A DNA stretch of 64,000 bases from an uncultured Alphaproteobacteria bacterium (GCA_902621725.1 CACNND010000007.1:1-64000); one strand, 5' to 3'. Counted from the stretch's first letter, positions 48,026 through 57,239 are shown. The notes: a model not told the origin generated them from the letters alone. Translations and numbers: made by a program.

Positions 48026-48187
48026 TTAATCTTTTGGTTTATATTCTTTCGTTCTTGGATCTTTCTCTAAATCGATTACTGAGTCATTATTTACTTTATT
48101 ATTAGTGAATTTGTCTTGTTTTTTTTTCTTAAACCTTAAAAATAATAAAATAGAGGCTAAAATTACAACTAAAACTAGAAATTTCAT
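48026..48187 (-). CDS. 53-residue single-helix membrane protein
   Basis: Read directly from the reverse strand: ATG 48185-48187 overlaps the sppA stop (TAATG), TAA at 48026-48028. Residues 1-18 are a hydrophobic helix, then a run of lysines and a polar tail ending [15 protein letters not shown]. This tail resembles small conserved alphaproteobacterial proteins found near glyS and sppA, with a DP-x-T-x-x-Y motif. It sits exactly between the two genes with eight bases to glyS, so it is very probably real. Function unknown. Confidence 0.75.
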   Translation of the reverse strand: MKFLVLVVILASILLFLRFKKKKQDKFTNNKVNNDSVIDLEKDPRTKEYKPKD

Positions 48188-49002
48188 TACAAACCAAACC
48201 TAGAAAACATAATTCGTTCTTCAATTTTATTTAAAATTTCATCAGAGTTAAATATTGAAGAAGAAAACCTACGTTGTAAAAATGATTTTTTTTGACTGAT
48301 TATTTTAATTTTAATTTTTTTTCCAAACTTCTCTTCTAAAATTGGTTTTATTGCACCAATACCATCTGCTAAACCTAAATCGATAGCTTTATTACCAACC
48401 CAAAATAAACCAGAAAAGATGTCATCTAATTTATTCTGATCAAGTTTTGAACCTCTTCTATCTTTTACATAATTAATAAAATTATCATGAATTTGTTCTT
48501 GAATATTTTTTAATCTATCAATGTCTTCCTGTTTTTCTTTTTTGAAAGGATCAAGAAAACTTTTACTTTTTCCAGATGTATACACTCTTCTTTCAATGCC
48601 AACTTTTTTTAGAAGATCAACAAAACCAAAACCTGGTGAAATAACGCCAATTGATCCAATAACAGAGTTTTGATCAATATATATTTCATCAGCAGCACAT
48701 GCTAACCAATAACCACCAGAAGCTGCAACATCTTCAACGAATGCTAAAACTTTTTTGTTTTTTTCCTTAGCCAGATCAATGATCCTTTTTGCTATTAAAG
48801 AAGATTGTGTAGGCGAACCTCCAGGTGAATTAATGACCAAACCTACAACAGGAGATTTTTTATCAGCAAATAACTTATCAATTAATTTTTCTAAATTATT
48901 TATTGCTAAACCAGAGCCCGTTAAGCCTGACTGTGATGATATAATGCCAGATAAACGTAAAACCGGTATTGTAGTACTCTTAGAAAATAACCTTTTAAAC
49001 AT
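48187..49002 (-). CDS. sppA: Signal peptide peptidase SppA-type serine protease (S49)
   Basis: 271 residues from ATG 49002; the longer TTG version is less likely. VLRLSGIIS at the start, INSPGGSPTQS, catalytic serine in AASGGYWLACAADEIY, IGSIGVISPGFGF and IDLGLADGIG. One-domain form of about half the E. coli protein, usual outside enterics. No strong N-terminal membrane anchor is visible, so it may be a cytoplasmic or SohB-like variant. Degrades cleaved signal peptides or damaged membrane proteins. Confidence 0.9.
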   Translation of the reverse strand: MFKRLFSKSTTIPVLRLSGIISSQSGLTGSGLAINNLEKLIDKLFADKKSPVVGLVINSPGGSPTQSSLIAKRIIDLAKEKNKKVLAFVEDVAASGGYWLACAADEIYIDQNSVIGSIGVISPGFGFVDLLKKVGIERRVYTSGKSKSFLDPFKKEKQEDIDRLKNIQEQIHDNFINYVKDRRGSKLDQNKLDDIFSGLFWVGNKAIDLGLADGIGAIKPILEEKFGKKIKIKIISQKKSFLQRRFSSSIFNSDEILNKIEERIMFSRFGL

Positions 49003-49131
49003 AATATCTAATAACAAATGTTAATCTTTTCTTAAAGCGTTATGTAGCATTTGTTTGTAATTTTAGTAATTTGAGTTTAAGTGCGTCAATTAAGTTAATG
49101 AATTAACATAATATTCTAATAGTTAGATAAT

Positions 49132-50169
49132 ATGGATAATGTTCTTCCACTTAGAAAAAAAGATTTTTCATTTGAAGAAGAAATCAGAGAATTAACAGAT
49201 TTATGCAAAGAAGATCTAGTATCCGTCAATACCATAATCCTTGATAAATTAGATAGCAATGTACCTTTAGTTCATGAAGTTGGGAAATATCTTATCATGT
49301 CAGGTGGAAAAAGATTACGACCTCTTTTAACTGTTTCAAGTTTTCATATGACAAAAAATGGAACTAGTGAAGTTGAAAATAAAATGAATCATATTGGCCT
49401 ATCTGCAGCAGTAGAATTTATTCACACAGCAACACTATTACATGATGATGTCATAGATGAAAGTAAGCAAAGAAGAGGAAAACCTACAGCAAATGAAAAG
49501 TGGAAAAATAAAACAAGTGTTTTAGTTGGTGATTTTTTATTTAGTAGAGCTTTTCAATTAATGACAAAATATGGCAACACAGAAACACTAAAAATATTAG
49601 CTGATACTAGTGTTGTAATATCTGAAGGAGAAGTTTTAGAACTTGCTAATGATAAAAATTTAGAAATAAATGAAAATATTTATTTTGAAGTTGTAAATGC
49701 AAAGACTGCTTCTTTGTTTAGTGCAGCATGCCAAGTTGGGTCAATTAGTGGTCTTGGAACAGAAGCCGAGGTTAATGCATTAAAATCATTTGGTACAAAC
49801 TTTGGCATGACTTTTCAATTAATTGACGATGCTATTGATTATTCTTCAAACAAAAAAATTTTAGGAAAAAATACTGGAGATGATTTTAAAGAAGGTAAAA
49901 TTACCCTTCCAATAATATTAGCATACGGAAGATCAAATGATAAAGAAAAAAAGTTTTGGGAAAGAACAATATCTGATCTTAAACAAAGTGATGGTGATTT
50001 TGAAATGGCATTAGAAATAATTAATAAATATCAATGTATAGAAGATACTCTTACAAGAGCAAATCACTTTTCAAATGTAGCTGTAGACTCAGTTGATATA
50101 TTTAAAGATAACATTTACAAAGAAAAATTAGTATCTCTTGTTTCAAAAAGTGTTTCTAGAATTTATTAA
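49132..50169 (+). CDS. ispB: Polyprenyl diphosphate synthase (IspB-like)
   Basis: 345 residues. First aspartate-rich motif LLHDDVIDESKQRRG, second QLIDDAIDYSS, plus GGKRLRP near residue 59: a complete trans-prenyl-transferase. Long-chain type, probably octa- to decaprenyl diphosphate for the ubiquinone side chain. Divergent from sppA across a 129-bp gap. Its stop abuts the convergent gene at 50170. Confidence 0.92.
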   Translation: MDNVLPLRKKDFSFEEEIRELTDLCKEDLVSVNTIILDKLDSNVPLVHEVGKYLIMSGGKRLRPLLTVSSFHMTKNGTSEVENKMNHIGLSAAVEFIHTATLLHDDVIDESKQRRGKPTANEKWKNKTSVLVGDFLFSRAFQLMTKYGNTETLKILADTSVVISEGEVLELANDKNLEINENIYFEVVNAKTASLFSAACQVGSISGLGTEAEVNALKSFGTNFGMTFQLIDDAIDYSSNKKILGKNTGDDFKEGKITLPIILAYGRSNDKEKKFWERTISDLKQSDGDFEMALEIINKYQCIEDTLTRANHFSNVAVDSVDIFKDNIYKEKLVSLVSKSVSRIY

Positions 50170-50553
50170 TTAATATTCCTCATAAGATTTTACCTCCACT
50201 AATTCAGAGCCAAAAGTTTTATTAATATCATTTTTTACTTTTGCTCTTTCATCATTCGTAAAATATACACTTCTAGCTAGATCAATAAATGTTTGATCAA
50301 ATAATTTTTTTCTTTCACACTCTCTAATATCGTCTTCAATATTCCAAAGTTTAGAATTAATATTTATCAAATTTTCTAAATAATTGTTTATTTCTTCTTG
50401 TTGAACATAATTCATTAATGTTTTTTGTAGAAAATCTAATTCTTTTTTGACATGATCAAGTTTAGTTTCATCAGTTATATTTTTCTGCTTAATAATTAAT
50501 ATAGAAATTTTATCTACAAGTTCGCCAAGCGATATAGGAGTATTAATAAGCAT
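50170..50553 (-). CDS. Small hypothetical protein (DUF6165-like)
   Basis: 127 residues. LINTPISLGELVDKISILIIKQKNI at the start, then a predicted mostly helical protein with a coiled-coil-like middle (KLDHVKKELDFLQKTLMNYV). This opening resembles DUF6165 proteins from marine Alphaproteobacteria; the assignment is from memory. Its ATG shares one base with the cupin gene stop, so the two are co-expressed. Function unknown. Confidence 0.6.
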   Translation of the reverse strand: MLINTPISLGELVDKISILIIKQKNITDETKLDHVKKELDFLQKTLMNYVQQEEINNYLENLININSKLWNIEDDIRECERKKLFDQTFIDLARSVYFTNDERAKVKNDINKTFGSELVEVKSYEEY

Positions 50554-50897
50554 TAAATTCTTTCATAAATATCTTCGTATCTTTTAATATCATTTTCATC
50601 AAGAGTATCGCCGTACCACATTTCTATAATAACTAAATCATGATCTTTTTTATTAGCCATTCTATGGATTGCCCCTTTTGGAATAAAAATGTTCTCATTT
50701 TCTTTTAAATTTTTTACTTGTTTTTCAATTGTAACTTCAGCTTCTCCTTCTGCCACAATCCAATGCTCAGATCTATGTTGATGACTTTGCAGAGATAAAA
50801 CACCTCCTGGTTTTACAAAAATTTTTTTTACTAGGAATTTTTTACCTGAATGAAGTATATTAAATGATCCCCAAGGTTTTTCTGTGACAGAATTCAT
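50553..50897 (-). CDS. Cupin, mannose-6-phosphate isomerase type II-like domain
   Basis: 114 residues. KPWGSF at the start and the two cupin motifs (LQSHQHRSEHWIVAEGEAEV and IFIPKGAIHRMAN, then EMWYGDTLDENDIKRYEDIY) are those of the C-terminal isomerase part of ManC/AlgA. The pyrophosphorylase half is absent, so it is a stand-alone isomerase or a sensor-like cupin. A role in GDP-mannose supply would fit the perosamine-like genes but is inference. Confidence 0.85.
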   Translation of the reverse strand: MNSVTEKPWGSFNILHSGKKFLVKKIFVKPGGVLSLQSHQHRSEHWIVAEGEAEVTIEKQVKNLKENENIFIPKGAIHRMANKKDHDLVIIEMWYGDTLDENDIKRYEDIYERI

Positions 50898-50935
50898 TAT
50901 GAATGTTTATCTATATATTATATATCTCTTTATAA

Positions 50936-51583
50936 ATGATAAAGATATCACCTTCAATATTATCAGTAGATATTCTTAAGTTAGAAGAAGAGGTTAGATC
51001 TTTAGATATAAATGGTGCTGACTATATTCATATAGATATTATGGACGGTCACTATGTTCCTAATATCACTTTTGGACCAGATATTGTTAAATCAATAAGA
51101 AAGATTACGTCTAAAATCTTAGATGTACACCTTATGATTCAGCCAGTTAAGAAATACATTAAGGAATTTATAGATGCTGGCTCAGATATCATTACGTTTC
51201 ATCCTGAATCTGATGATAATGTAGAAGAAATTATAAAAACAATAAGCGATGCTAATATTAAAGTAGGAATTGCTATTCATCCTAAAGTAAATATTTCAGA
51301 TATTGATCATTTATTTGATCAAGTACAACAAATAATAGTTATGACTGTAACACCTGGTTTTGGAGGTCAAAAGTTTATGCATGATCAAGTACAAAAAATT
51401 AAAGATTTAGATGAAATTAGAAAAAATAATAATTATAATTATGAGATATCAGTGGATGGTGGAGTAAATGATGAAAATGCGAAAATATGTAAAGATAATG
51501 GAGCTAATGTGTTAGCGGTAGGATCTTATTTATTATCTAAAAATAAAGATAATTATAGCAAGATTATAAATTCTTTAAGATAA
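50936..51583 (+). CDS. rpe: Ribulose-phosphate 3-epimerase
   Basis: 215 residues. ISPSILSVDILKLEEEV, IHIDIMDGHYVPNITFGP, HLMIQP, MTVTPGFGGQKFM and SVDGGVND are all canonical. Pentose phosphate pathway epimerase and the housekeeping copy relative to the divergent paralogue at 17023. TAATG junction with the LysR gene. Confidence 0.95.
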   Translation: MIKISPSILSVDILKLEEEVRSLDINGADYIHIDIMDGHYVPNITFGPDIVKSIRKITSKILDVHLMIQPVKKYIKEFIDAGSDIITFHPESDDNVEEIIKTISDANIKVGIAIHPKVNISDIDHLFDQVQQIIVMTVTPGFGGQKFMHDQVQKIKDLDEIRKNNNYNYEISVDGGVNDENAKICKDNGANVLAVGSYLLSKNKDNYSKIINSLR

Positions 51584-52470
51584 TGGATTGGGACAAATTA
51601 AAATCATTTTATGAAATTGCAATCTCGAGAAGCATTTCAAAAGCAAGTGCCAAACTTAATATAAGTCAATCTGCGCTTAGTAGACAAGTTCAAGATCTTG
51701 AATACGATCTTAAAACACCACTATTTATAAGACATCAAAAAGGTGTTCGATTAACAGAACAAGGAGAAAATTTGTTCAATACTGTAAATCAAATTAATTT
51801 TTCAATTTCTGACTTTGAAAAAAAACTACTTGATAAAAAAACAAAGCCTGTCGGTAAGTTAACAGTTAGTACAACAGTAGGTTTTGGATCAACATGGTTA
51901 ACACCAAGAATAAATAAATTTGCTGACCAATATCCTGAAATTGATGTTAGTTTAGTTATGAGTGATGAAGAGGTTGATTTAGCAGCAAGAGTTGCAGATG
52001 TTGCAGTGAGAGTAAAAAAGCCTACACAAGCAAATTTAATATTTAAAAAATTTGTAAATTTTCACAATCATATTTATGGCTCCTCTGATTATCTTCAAAA
52101 AAGTGGTATTCCAAGAAATGTAAATGACCTTGATAAACACGACTTAATTTGTTTTGGAGCTGGCTTACCCTCACCAATTTCAAATATAGATTGGATATTA
52201 AAAATAGGAAAAGATGGTGTTAAAAGAAGACCTAAATTTAGAGTAAATAGTATTTATGCTATGTCTCTAGCTGTAGAAAAGAATAGTGGACTTGCTTCTC
52301 TACCAGACTATATGGTAGCGGATAAACCTCAATTAGTTAGAGTGCTCCCTAATCTAGAAGGACCATCATATCAGACTTATTTTGTTTATTCGGAGTCATT
52401 TAAAAATGATAGAAGACTTGAAGTTTTCAGGGATTTTTTATTTAATGAAGCTAAAGATTGGCATTATTAA
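51583..52470 (+). CDS. LysR-family transcriptional regulator
   Basis: 295 residues. N-terminal winged helix (YEIAISRSISKASAKLNISQSALSRQVQDLE) followed by a type 2 periplasmic-binding-like effector domain from about residue 90. Effector unknown. Its gene is translationally coupled to rpe; whether it controls rpe is not evident, since LysR genes usually control a divergent neighbour. Confidence 0.92.
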   Translation: MDWDKLKSFYEIAISRSISKASAKLNISQSALSRQVQDLEYDLKTPLFIRHQKGVRLTEQGENLFNTVNQINFSISDFEKKLLDKKTKPVGKLTVSTTVGFGSTWLTPRINKFADQYPEIDVSLVMSDEEVDLAARVADVAVRVKKPTQANLIFKKFVNFHNHIYGSSDYLQKSGIPRNVNDLDKHDLICFGAGLPSPISNIDWILKIGKDGVKRRPKFRVNSIYAMSLAVEKNSGLASLPDYMVADKPQLVRVLPNLEGPSYQTYFVYSESFKNDRRLEVFRDFLFNEAKDWHY

Positions 52471-52512
52471 TCTTTGACTTAATTTTTTAATTTTGTATAT
52501 CATATCTTAATT

Positions 52513-52596
52513 ATGGGATATCCAAAAAAACATAGAGGTAGGCGTAAAAGAGGTTCAAAATATAGAAGAAATAAAAAACGCCAAAAAAAGAAATAA
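52513..52596 (+). CDS. 27-residue, extremely basic small protein (candidate ribosomal peptide)
   Basis: Read directly: ATG 52513, TAA at 52594-52596, encoding MGYPKKHRGRRKRGSKYRR followed by NKKRQKKK; over half the residues are Lys or Arg. Size and composition recall ribosomal Thx-like and other tiny basic ribosomal proteins, although the sequence is not an obvious match. It fills most of the gap between a LysR gene and the SbmA-like gene. No strong Shine-Dalgarno is visible. Too short to exclude chance, but the charge pattern and MG start make it a good candidate. Confidence 0.55.
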   Translation: MGYPKKHRGRRKRGSKYRRNKKRQKKK

Positions 52597-52645
52597 TTAA
52601 TAGTTAAATCTTCATTTTTAAACAGATTAAACCTATATAAATTAT

Positions 52646-53647
52646 ATGTTCAAATTCTTTACTGATCCTAAGTGGTACGTGTGGGCGTATGCTGGATCTG
52701 TAGTTATACTCACATCCATATGGGTTCAAGTTCAAATTGATGTTCAGATTAATGAGTGGTTTGGTGAATTTTATGACATGATACAAAAAGCATTAGGAAC
52801 ACCAAATGCTATAACAATGCAAGAATATATGGGAGCACTTTTTAGCTTTGCTAAACTTGCTGCTATTTCTATCACATTAGGTTTAGCAATATCATTCCTT
52901 ACTTCTCATTTTCTTTTTAGATGGAGAACAGCAATGGTTGAGTGGTATCATAGTGTATATGATCAAGCTAGAACCATTGAAGGTGCTAGTCAAAGAGTCC
53001 AAGAAGATACTATTAAATTTAGTAGAATTATGGAAGGTCTTGGAACAAGCTTAATTGAGTCTGTTCTTGTACTTGTAGAATTCTTTCCATTATTAATGAC
53101 TCTTTCAGTTGGTATACCAATCTTGTGGTTTGGTGAATGGCAGTACGGTTTAGTATCTGGAGCTTTTATATGGGCAGTAGGAGGTACAATTTTAATGATT
53201 GTACTAGCATGGTTATTAAGACTAGTTGGCATTGAATACGATCTTCAAAAGAAAGAAGCTGCTTACAGAAAAATCTTAGTTATTGCTGAAGATGATGGAA
53301 GCATAAGACCAAAAACATTAGAAGAACTTTTTCAAGGTGTAAGGGAAATTCATTTTAAGAGTTATCTTTATTATCTTTATTTTAGCATTGGTAGACTTGC
53401 TTATTTACAAGCCAATGTACTTGCCGCTTACATTTTTTTGGCACCTGCTATTGTCGCTGGAGTGATGACACTTGGTGTTATGCAACAAATTATTAGAGCA
53501 TTTGGAAGAGTGGAAGGCTCACTGCAATACTTATTCAGAGCTTGGCCTACAATTATAGAACTAGCAAGTGTCTATAAAAGATTAAGAGAATTTGAGAATA
53601 AAATAGAAAAAAATATTAAGGATGAAAAAACTGGTATAGTTCGCTAG
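52646..53647 (+). CDS. SbmA/BacA-like peptide transporter
   Basis: 333 residues. RWRTAMVEWYHSVYDQARTIEGASQRVQEDTIKFSRIMEGLG and the following hydrophobic helices are characteristic of SbmA/BacA, the homodimeric proton-driven importer of peptides. Six or so membrane segments; it is shorter than the roughly 400-residue E. coli and Sinorhizobium proteins. Inner-membrane uptake of peptides or modified peptide compounds. The next gene overlaps its stop by one base (TAGTG). Confidence 0.85.
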   Translation: MFKFFTDPKWYVWAYAGSVVILTSIWVQVQIDVQINEWFGEFYDMIQKALGTPNAITMQEYMGALFSFAKLAAISITLGLAISFLTSHFLFRWRTAMVEWYHSVYDQARTIEGASQRVQEDTIKFSRIMEGLGTSLIESVLVLVEFFPLLMTLSVGIPILWFGEWQYGLVSGAFIWAVGGTILMIVLAWLLRLVGIEYDLQKKEAAYRKILVIAEDDGSIRPKTLEELFQGVREIHFKSYLYYLYFSIGRLAYLQANVLAAYIFLAPAIVAGVMTLGVMQQIIRAFGRVEGSLQYLFRAWPTIIELASVYKRLREFENKIEKNIKDEKTGIVR

Positions 53648-54006
53648 TGATTTTTTTAGCATTTATAATTATTCCAATAATTGAAATAAGTATCTTTATA
53701 ACAATTGGTTCAAATATTGGTATCTTAAATACTATTGCAATTATATTGACCACAGCATTGGTTGGAATATTTCTAGTTCGAAGACAAGGAATAAAATTAT
53801 TATTTGATGCACAACGAAATTTATCACAAGGTGTAATGCCCACCCAAGAAATAAAGGGAGGTATATTTCTTTTAATATCAGGTTTACTATTAATTACTCC
53901 TGGTTTTTTTACTGATTTTATTGGTTTTTCTGTTTTTTTGAAACCAGTTCAAAATTTAATTGCAACTCAAGCAAAAAAATATTTTAATTCACGTATTCGC
54001 TATTAA
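53647..54006 (+). CDS. fxsA: FxsA-family membrane protein
   Basis: 119 residues from a GTG. FLAFIIIPIIEISIFITIG and the LLLITPGFFTDFIGF segment match the FxsA cytoplasmic-membrane family. Three or four helices. Function in E. coli is linked to phage F exclusion but the general role is unknown. Its last 18 nt overlap the convergent DapA-like gene. Confidence 0.88.
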   Translation: MIFLAFIIIPIIEISIFITIGSNIGILNTIAIILTTALVGIFLVRRQGIKLLFDAQRNLSQGVMPTQEIKGGIFLLISGLLLITPGFFTDFIGFSVFLKPVQNLIATQAKKYFNSRIRY

Positions 54007-54918
54007 AGAATCAATCTTATTGATCAGTTCTTTTAAGATTAAAACCAACTTATTACTTTGGGGATCATCAATTCGTTTTAATGGTGGAATAATGTTATTC
54101 CAATCTGAAATATTATCTGCAATTGAAAAATAAGCTTTCATTAAACTTATTGGTTCAGTTGAAGTCAATATTTCTCTAATTTCAGCTTGTAGATTTTGTA
54201 ATTTTTCAAAGTTGTTAATATTTTTTTCATTTTTAAAATTTTTTAAAATAAAGCAAAGTAATTTACCAGATACATTGGTGCCTGCAGTGATAGCTCCAGC
54301 ACCTCCTCGTCTTGCAACATTTAAAGCAAGAGTATCGTGTCCACAAAAAACTGCAAAATCATTGAAATACTTAATTGTTTTTAACATATTATCATAATCT
54401 CCACTTGAGTCTTTTAACCCGACAACATTATTTGGATATAATTTCAATAAACTTTCAATAACTTTGAAATTAATAGGAACATATGTATTTTGGGGAATAT
54501 GATAAAGTATATACTGAAAGTTATTATCATCTACACTTTCAATAATATTTCTATAATAATTTATCACACCTTCATCTGAAACATTTTTATAGAAAAAAGG
54601 CGGAAGAATTAAAACTGCTCTTACATTCATTTTGGAAGCATGCTGAGTCATTGAAATTGCATCTTTCAACGAACTAGAACCAGTTCCTGGTATGAGAACT
54701 TTTGGATCAATTTTATTTTCTATAAGAAATTCTATATTATTTCTTTTTTCGATTACACTAAATGAGTTTGCTTCACCAGTTGTGCCAAAAACAGCAAGAC
54801 CATCGTGACCCTGTCTCATAAGATATTGACAATGACGTAAATAAAGATCCTGGTTGATAGTAAGATCTTTTTTAACTGGAGTTAAAGATGCGCTGAAGAC
54901 TCCATTTATTTTAAGCAT
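53989..54918 (-). CDS. DapA/NanA-superfamily aldolase (dihydrodipicolinate synthase-like)
   Basis: 309 residues. Class I aldolase barrel: SASLTPVKKDLTINQ, VFGTTGEANSFS, a proton-relay tyrosine in YILYHIPQNT and the Schiff-base lysine in VVGLKDSSGD. The TTGEANS motif with YHIPQNT is nearer to 4-hydroxy-2-oxoglutarate, 2-keto-3-deoxy sugar or N-acetylneuraminate lyases than to strict DapA. Last gene of the minus-strand run from gpsA; overlaps uppP by 8 nt. Substrate unresolved. Confidence 0.8.
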   Translation of the reverse strand: MLKINGVFSASLTPVKKDLTINQDLYLRHCQYLMRQGHDGLAVFGTTGEANSFSVIEKRNNIEFLIENKIDPKVLIPGTGSSSLKDAISMTQHASKMNVRAVLILPPFFYKNVSDEGVINYYRNIIESVDDNNFQYILYHIPQNTYVPINFKVIESLLKLYPNNVVGLKDSSGDYDNMLKTIKYFNDFAVFCGHDTLALNVARRGGAGAITAGTNVSGKLLCFILKNFKNEKNINNFEKLQNLQAEIREILTSTEPISLMKAYFSIADNISDWNNIIPPLKRIDDPQSNKLVLILKELINKIDSLIANT

Positions 54919-55696
54919 AGAAGTATAATAATATAAAACCTAAAATAACTCTATAAATAATAAATAAATTAAAAGTTGATTTTTGAATAATTTGCATCAT
55001 GATATTAATTGATAATAGTGCAGTAATACATGCAATGATTGCTGCAAATAAAGATTGGTATAAATTTATACTTACTTCAGAACTACTTATTAAATCTAAA
55101 CTTGTTAAAACTAAAGATGCTAAAATAATAGGAATCGATAAAAGCATAGAAAATATTGCTGCAGACGATCTATCAAATCCTAAAAAACGCGCTCCAGTAA
55201 TTGTAACACCTGCCCTGCTTGCCCCAGGTATAAAAGCTAAAACTTGAAACATACCAATAATAAATGCCTGAATATAACTCATACTCTCCCATGAAGATAT
55301 TTTCATTTTAAAATGATCTGCTACAAATAGTAGTGCAGCAAATACAACACTTGTCACTGCAACAACTTTGATATCTCGGAAATATAATTGAACAAAATCA
55401 AAAATAAAAAATCCCACTATCACTGCGGGTATTGTTGCAATAATAATTTTAATTAAATTATCATTTTGATTAATCTGAAAAGAAAACAAATTCTTAATTA
55501 ATGTGGTAATTTGTGATCTTAAATAAATTATAACTGCTAGTAATGTTCCAACATGAACGGCAACATCATTAAAGAGACCTTGATCTTGCCAACTAGTTAA
55601 TTCTGATACAAGAACTAAATGCCCAGAAGAACTTATTGGCAGAAATTCAGTAAAGCCTTGGACAATACCAATGATAAAATATTGAAGCTCAAACAT
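54911..55696 (-). CDS. uppP: Undecaprenyl-diphosphatase UppP
   Basis: 261 residues, about eight membrane helices. Signatures VQGFTEFLPISSSGHLVL (about 12-30) and PGASRAGVTI are complete. Regenerates undecaprenyl phosphate for peptidoglycan and surface glycans. One-base junction with sbcB (TAATG-like), so co-transcribed. Confidence 0.95.
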   Translation of the reverse strand: MFELQYFIIGIVQGFTEFLPISSSGHLVLVSELTSWQDQGLFNDVAVHVGTLLAVIIYLRSQITTLIKNLFSFQINQNDNLIKIIIATIPAVIVGFFIFDFVQLYFRDIKVVAVTSVVFAALLFVADHFKMKISSWESMSYIQAFIIGMFQVLAFIPGASRAGVTITGARFLGFDRSSAAIFSMLLSIPIILASLVLTSLDLISSSEVSINLYQSLFAAIIACITALLSINIMMQIIQKSTFNLFIIYRVILGFILLYFYA

Positions 55697-57207
55697 TAAC
55701 CAAAAATTATTTTGCTTAGTTCTTTACCACTTGGAAGAGGTTCAGCATTTTTATTAGAAAAATATTTCTCCATAAAATTTAAATAAACATTGTAATCTTT
55801 TAATATTTGCATTTTTTGAGCTTTATTTTCATCATCACTATCTTCCATTTTAACTAATTCAGTATCAGTTTGAGACATTGCTTCTGGTATCGTTGTAAAA
55901 GGTCTTTCTTGATTAATAACTAACCTTTCGTGTAACTCTCGGTGAACCATTTTAAAATCTTCTTTTGATAGAGTTTTTGGACTTTCATCAAATATAAGTC
56001 TTTTTAAAATAAAGTTTGCTCTTGGCTCTTTAATTGAAAGGGCAATTTTATATTTTTCATTCCAGTCATTCTTTTCATGAAATTTAGCTATTTCTGTTGA
56101 TTGTTTAAAATCAAGAAAGGCATTTGCTGCACTTTCAGGAAATACATTATCTTGTGATTTTTCATCTTCTTTTTCAATACGTCTATCAATCTCCATAAGT
56201 TTAAACTTGTCTGCTAAATCTTTATTTTTGAACACTATTTTAGCTCTTTCATTTAGTACATCTGAACCAATCTCGTCGTATGGCTCGTAATTAGAAGCAA
56301 TCTTACCTGGTAGAATAATAGGATGCTGATTAGTAATAACGTATCTATTTTTCCTTTTGATCAGTTTTTTAAATTCTTCAGAATTAGCTTCTAGTAATGG
56401 TGTCGGATCGTGAGCTAAGTCAATTGTATGAAACCAACCATTATATTGAGATTCGCATACCATCGACAAAGCTTGGAGTTTAATTCTTCCCCCAAAACTT
56501 GTCATAAAACAAAAACCTTTATTTTTATTGATATACTCAATGGCATCTTCTTTACTCATTGTCATTTGAAGCTGATTCCAATTAGTTGTGTCTGCTTCGT
56601 TAATATATTTTGTCAGAGCAATTGATGTCTTAACATCTGAAAATGCATCGTGAGCAAATTCAACAGGCAAGTTGTTCATCTCAGCAATTTTTTCTAATTT
56701 AAAACTAGGATTACCTCTTTCTGTTAAAGGTGTTTTTATACTTGATGGGTTAATGGCATATAAACCTCTCACTAAATTTAATGTATCGCCTCTACTCTTT
56801 CTTGTTACATAAGGATAAAACATATGACTAAACAAATTGTATTCGAGAACTGATTCATCAAACTCTATTATGTTGTGTCCTATAAAAGTAGAACTTGGAT
56901 CATCTTTTTTCCATTCATCAAAAGTTTCATTAATTTTTTTCATTAATTCGTAAGATGATTGAGGAGCATCAAGTGCCTCTCTCATACCTTTAAGTGTTGT
57001 TATTAATGCACCAGGTTGAGAAATCACTGATGTTCGAGGTCTGCAAAACTCATTCATATTTTGATTTGTTTGATTAAACTTGGAGTCAGTAACTATTGCA
57101 GCAATTTGCATTATCTGTTCCCATTTTGGAGTGGTACCAAAAGCAGTTGGATATTCTTTCTTACCTCTTCCTGATGTTTCTAAATCGTAAAATATATATT
57201 TTGTCAC
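55696..57207 (-). CDS. sbcB: Exodeoxyribonuclease I
   Basis: 503 residues from a GTG. DEDDh exonuclease: FYDLETSGRG (D-x-E), FIGHNIIEFDE and FAHDAFSDV, then the ExoI-type extension (WFHTIDLAHDPTPLL). Degrades single-stranded DNA 3' to 5'. Shared mainly with Gammaproteobacteria, so its presence in an alphaproteobacterial-looking genome is notable. Placed in the same run as deoC and ribokinase. Confidence 0.92.
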   Translation of the reverse strand: MTKYIFYDLETSGRGKKEYPTAFGTTPKWEQIMQIAAIVTDSKFNQTNQNMNEFCRPRTSVISQPGALITTLKGMREALDAPQSSYELMKKINETFDEWKKDDPSSTFIGHNIIEFDESVLEYNLFSHMFYPYVTRKSRGDTLNLVRGLYAINPSSIKTPLTERGNPSFKLEKIAEMNNLPVEFAHDAFSDVKTSIALTKYINEADTTNWNQLQMTMSKEDAIEYINKNKGFCFMTSFGGRIKLQALSMVCESQYNGWFHTIDLAHDPTPLLEANSEEFKKLIKRKNRYVITNQHPIILPGKIASNYEPYDEIGSDVLNERAKIVFKNKDLADKFKLMEIDRRIEKEDEKSQDNVFPESAANAFLDFKQSTEIAKFHEKNDWNEKYKIALSIKEPRANFILKRLIFDESPKTLSKEDFKMVHRELHERLVINQERPFTTIPEAMSQTDTELVKMEDSDDENKAQKMQILKDYNVYLNFMEKYFSNKNAEPLPSGKELSKIIFG

Positions 57208-57239
57208 TGATAAATAACCTTATTGGTATTTATAGACTA

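Noticed and set aside
49003-49131. Riboswitch or leader RNA between sppA and ispB
   Set aside because: No conserved-looking hairpin set could be recognised in this short gap.
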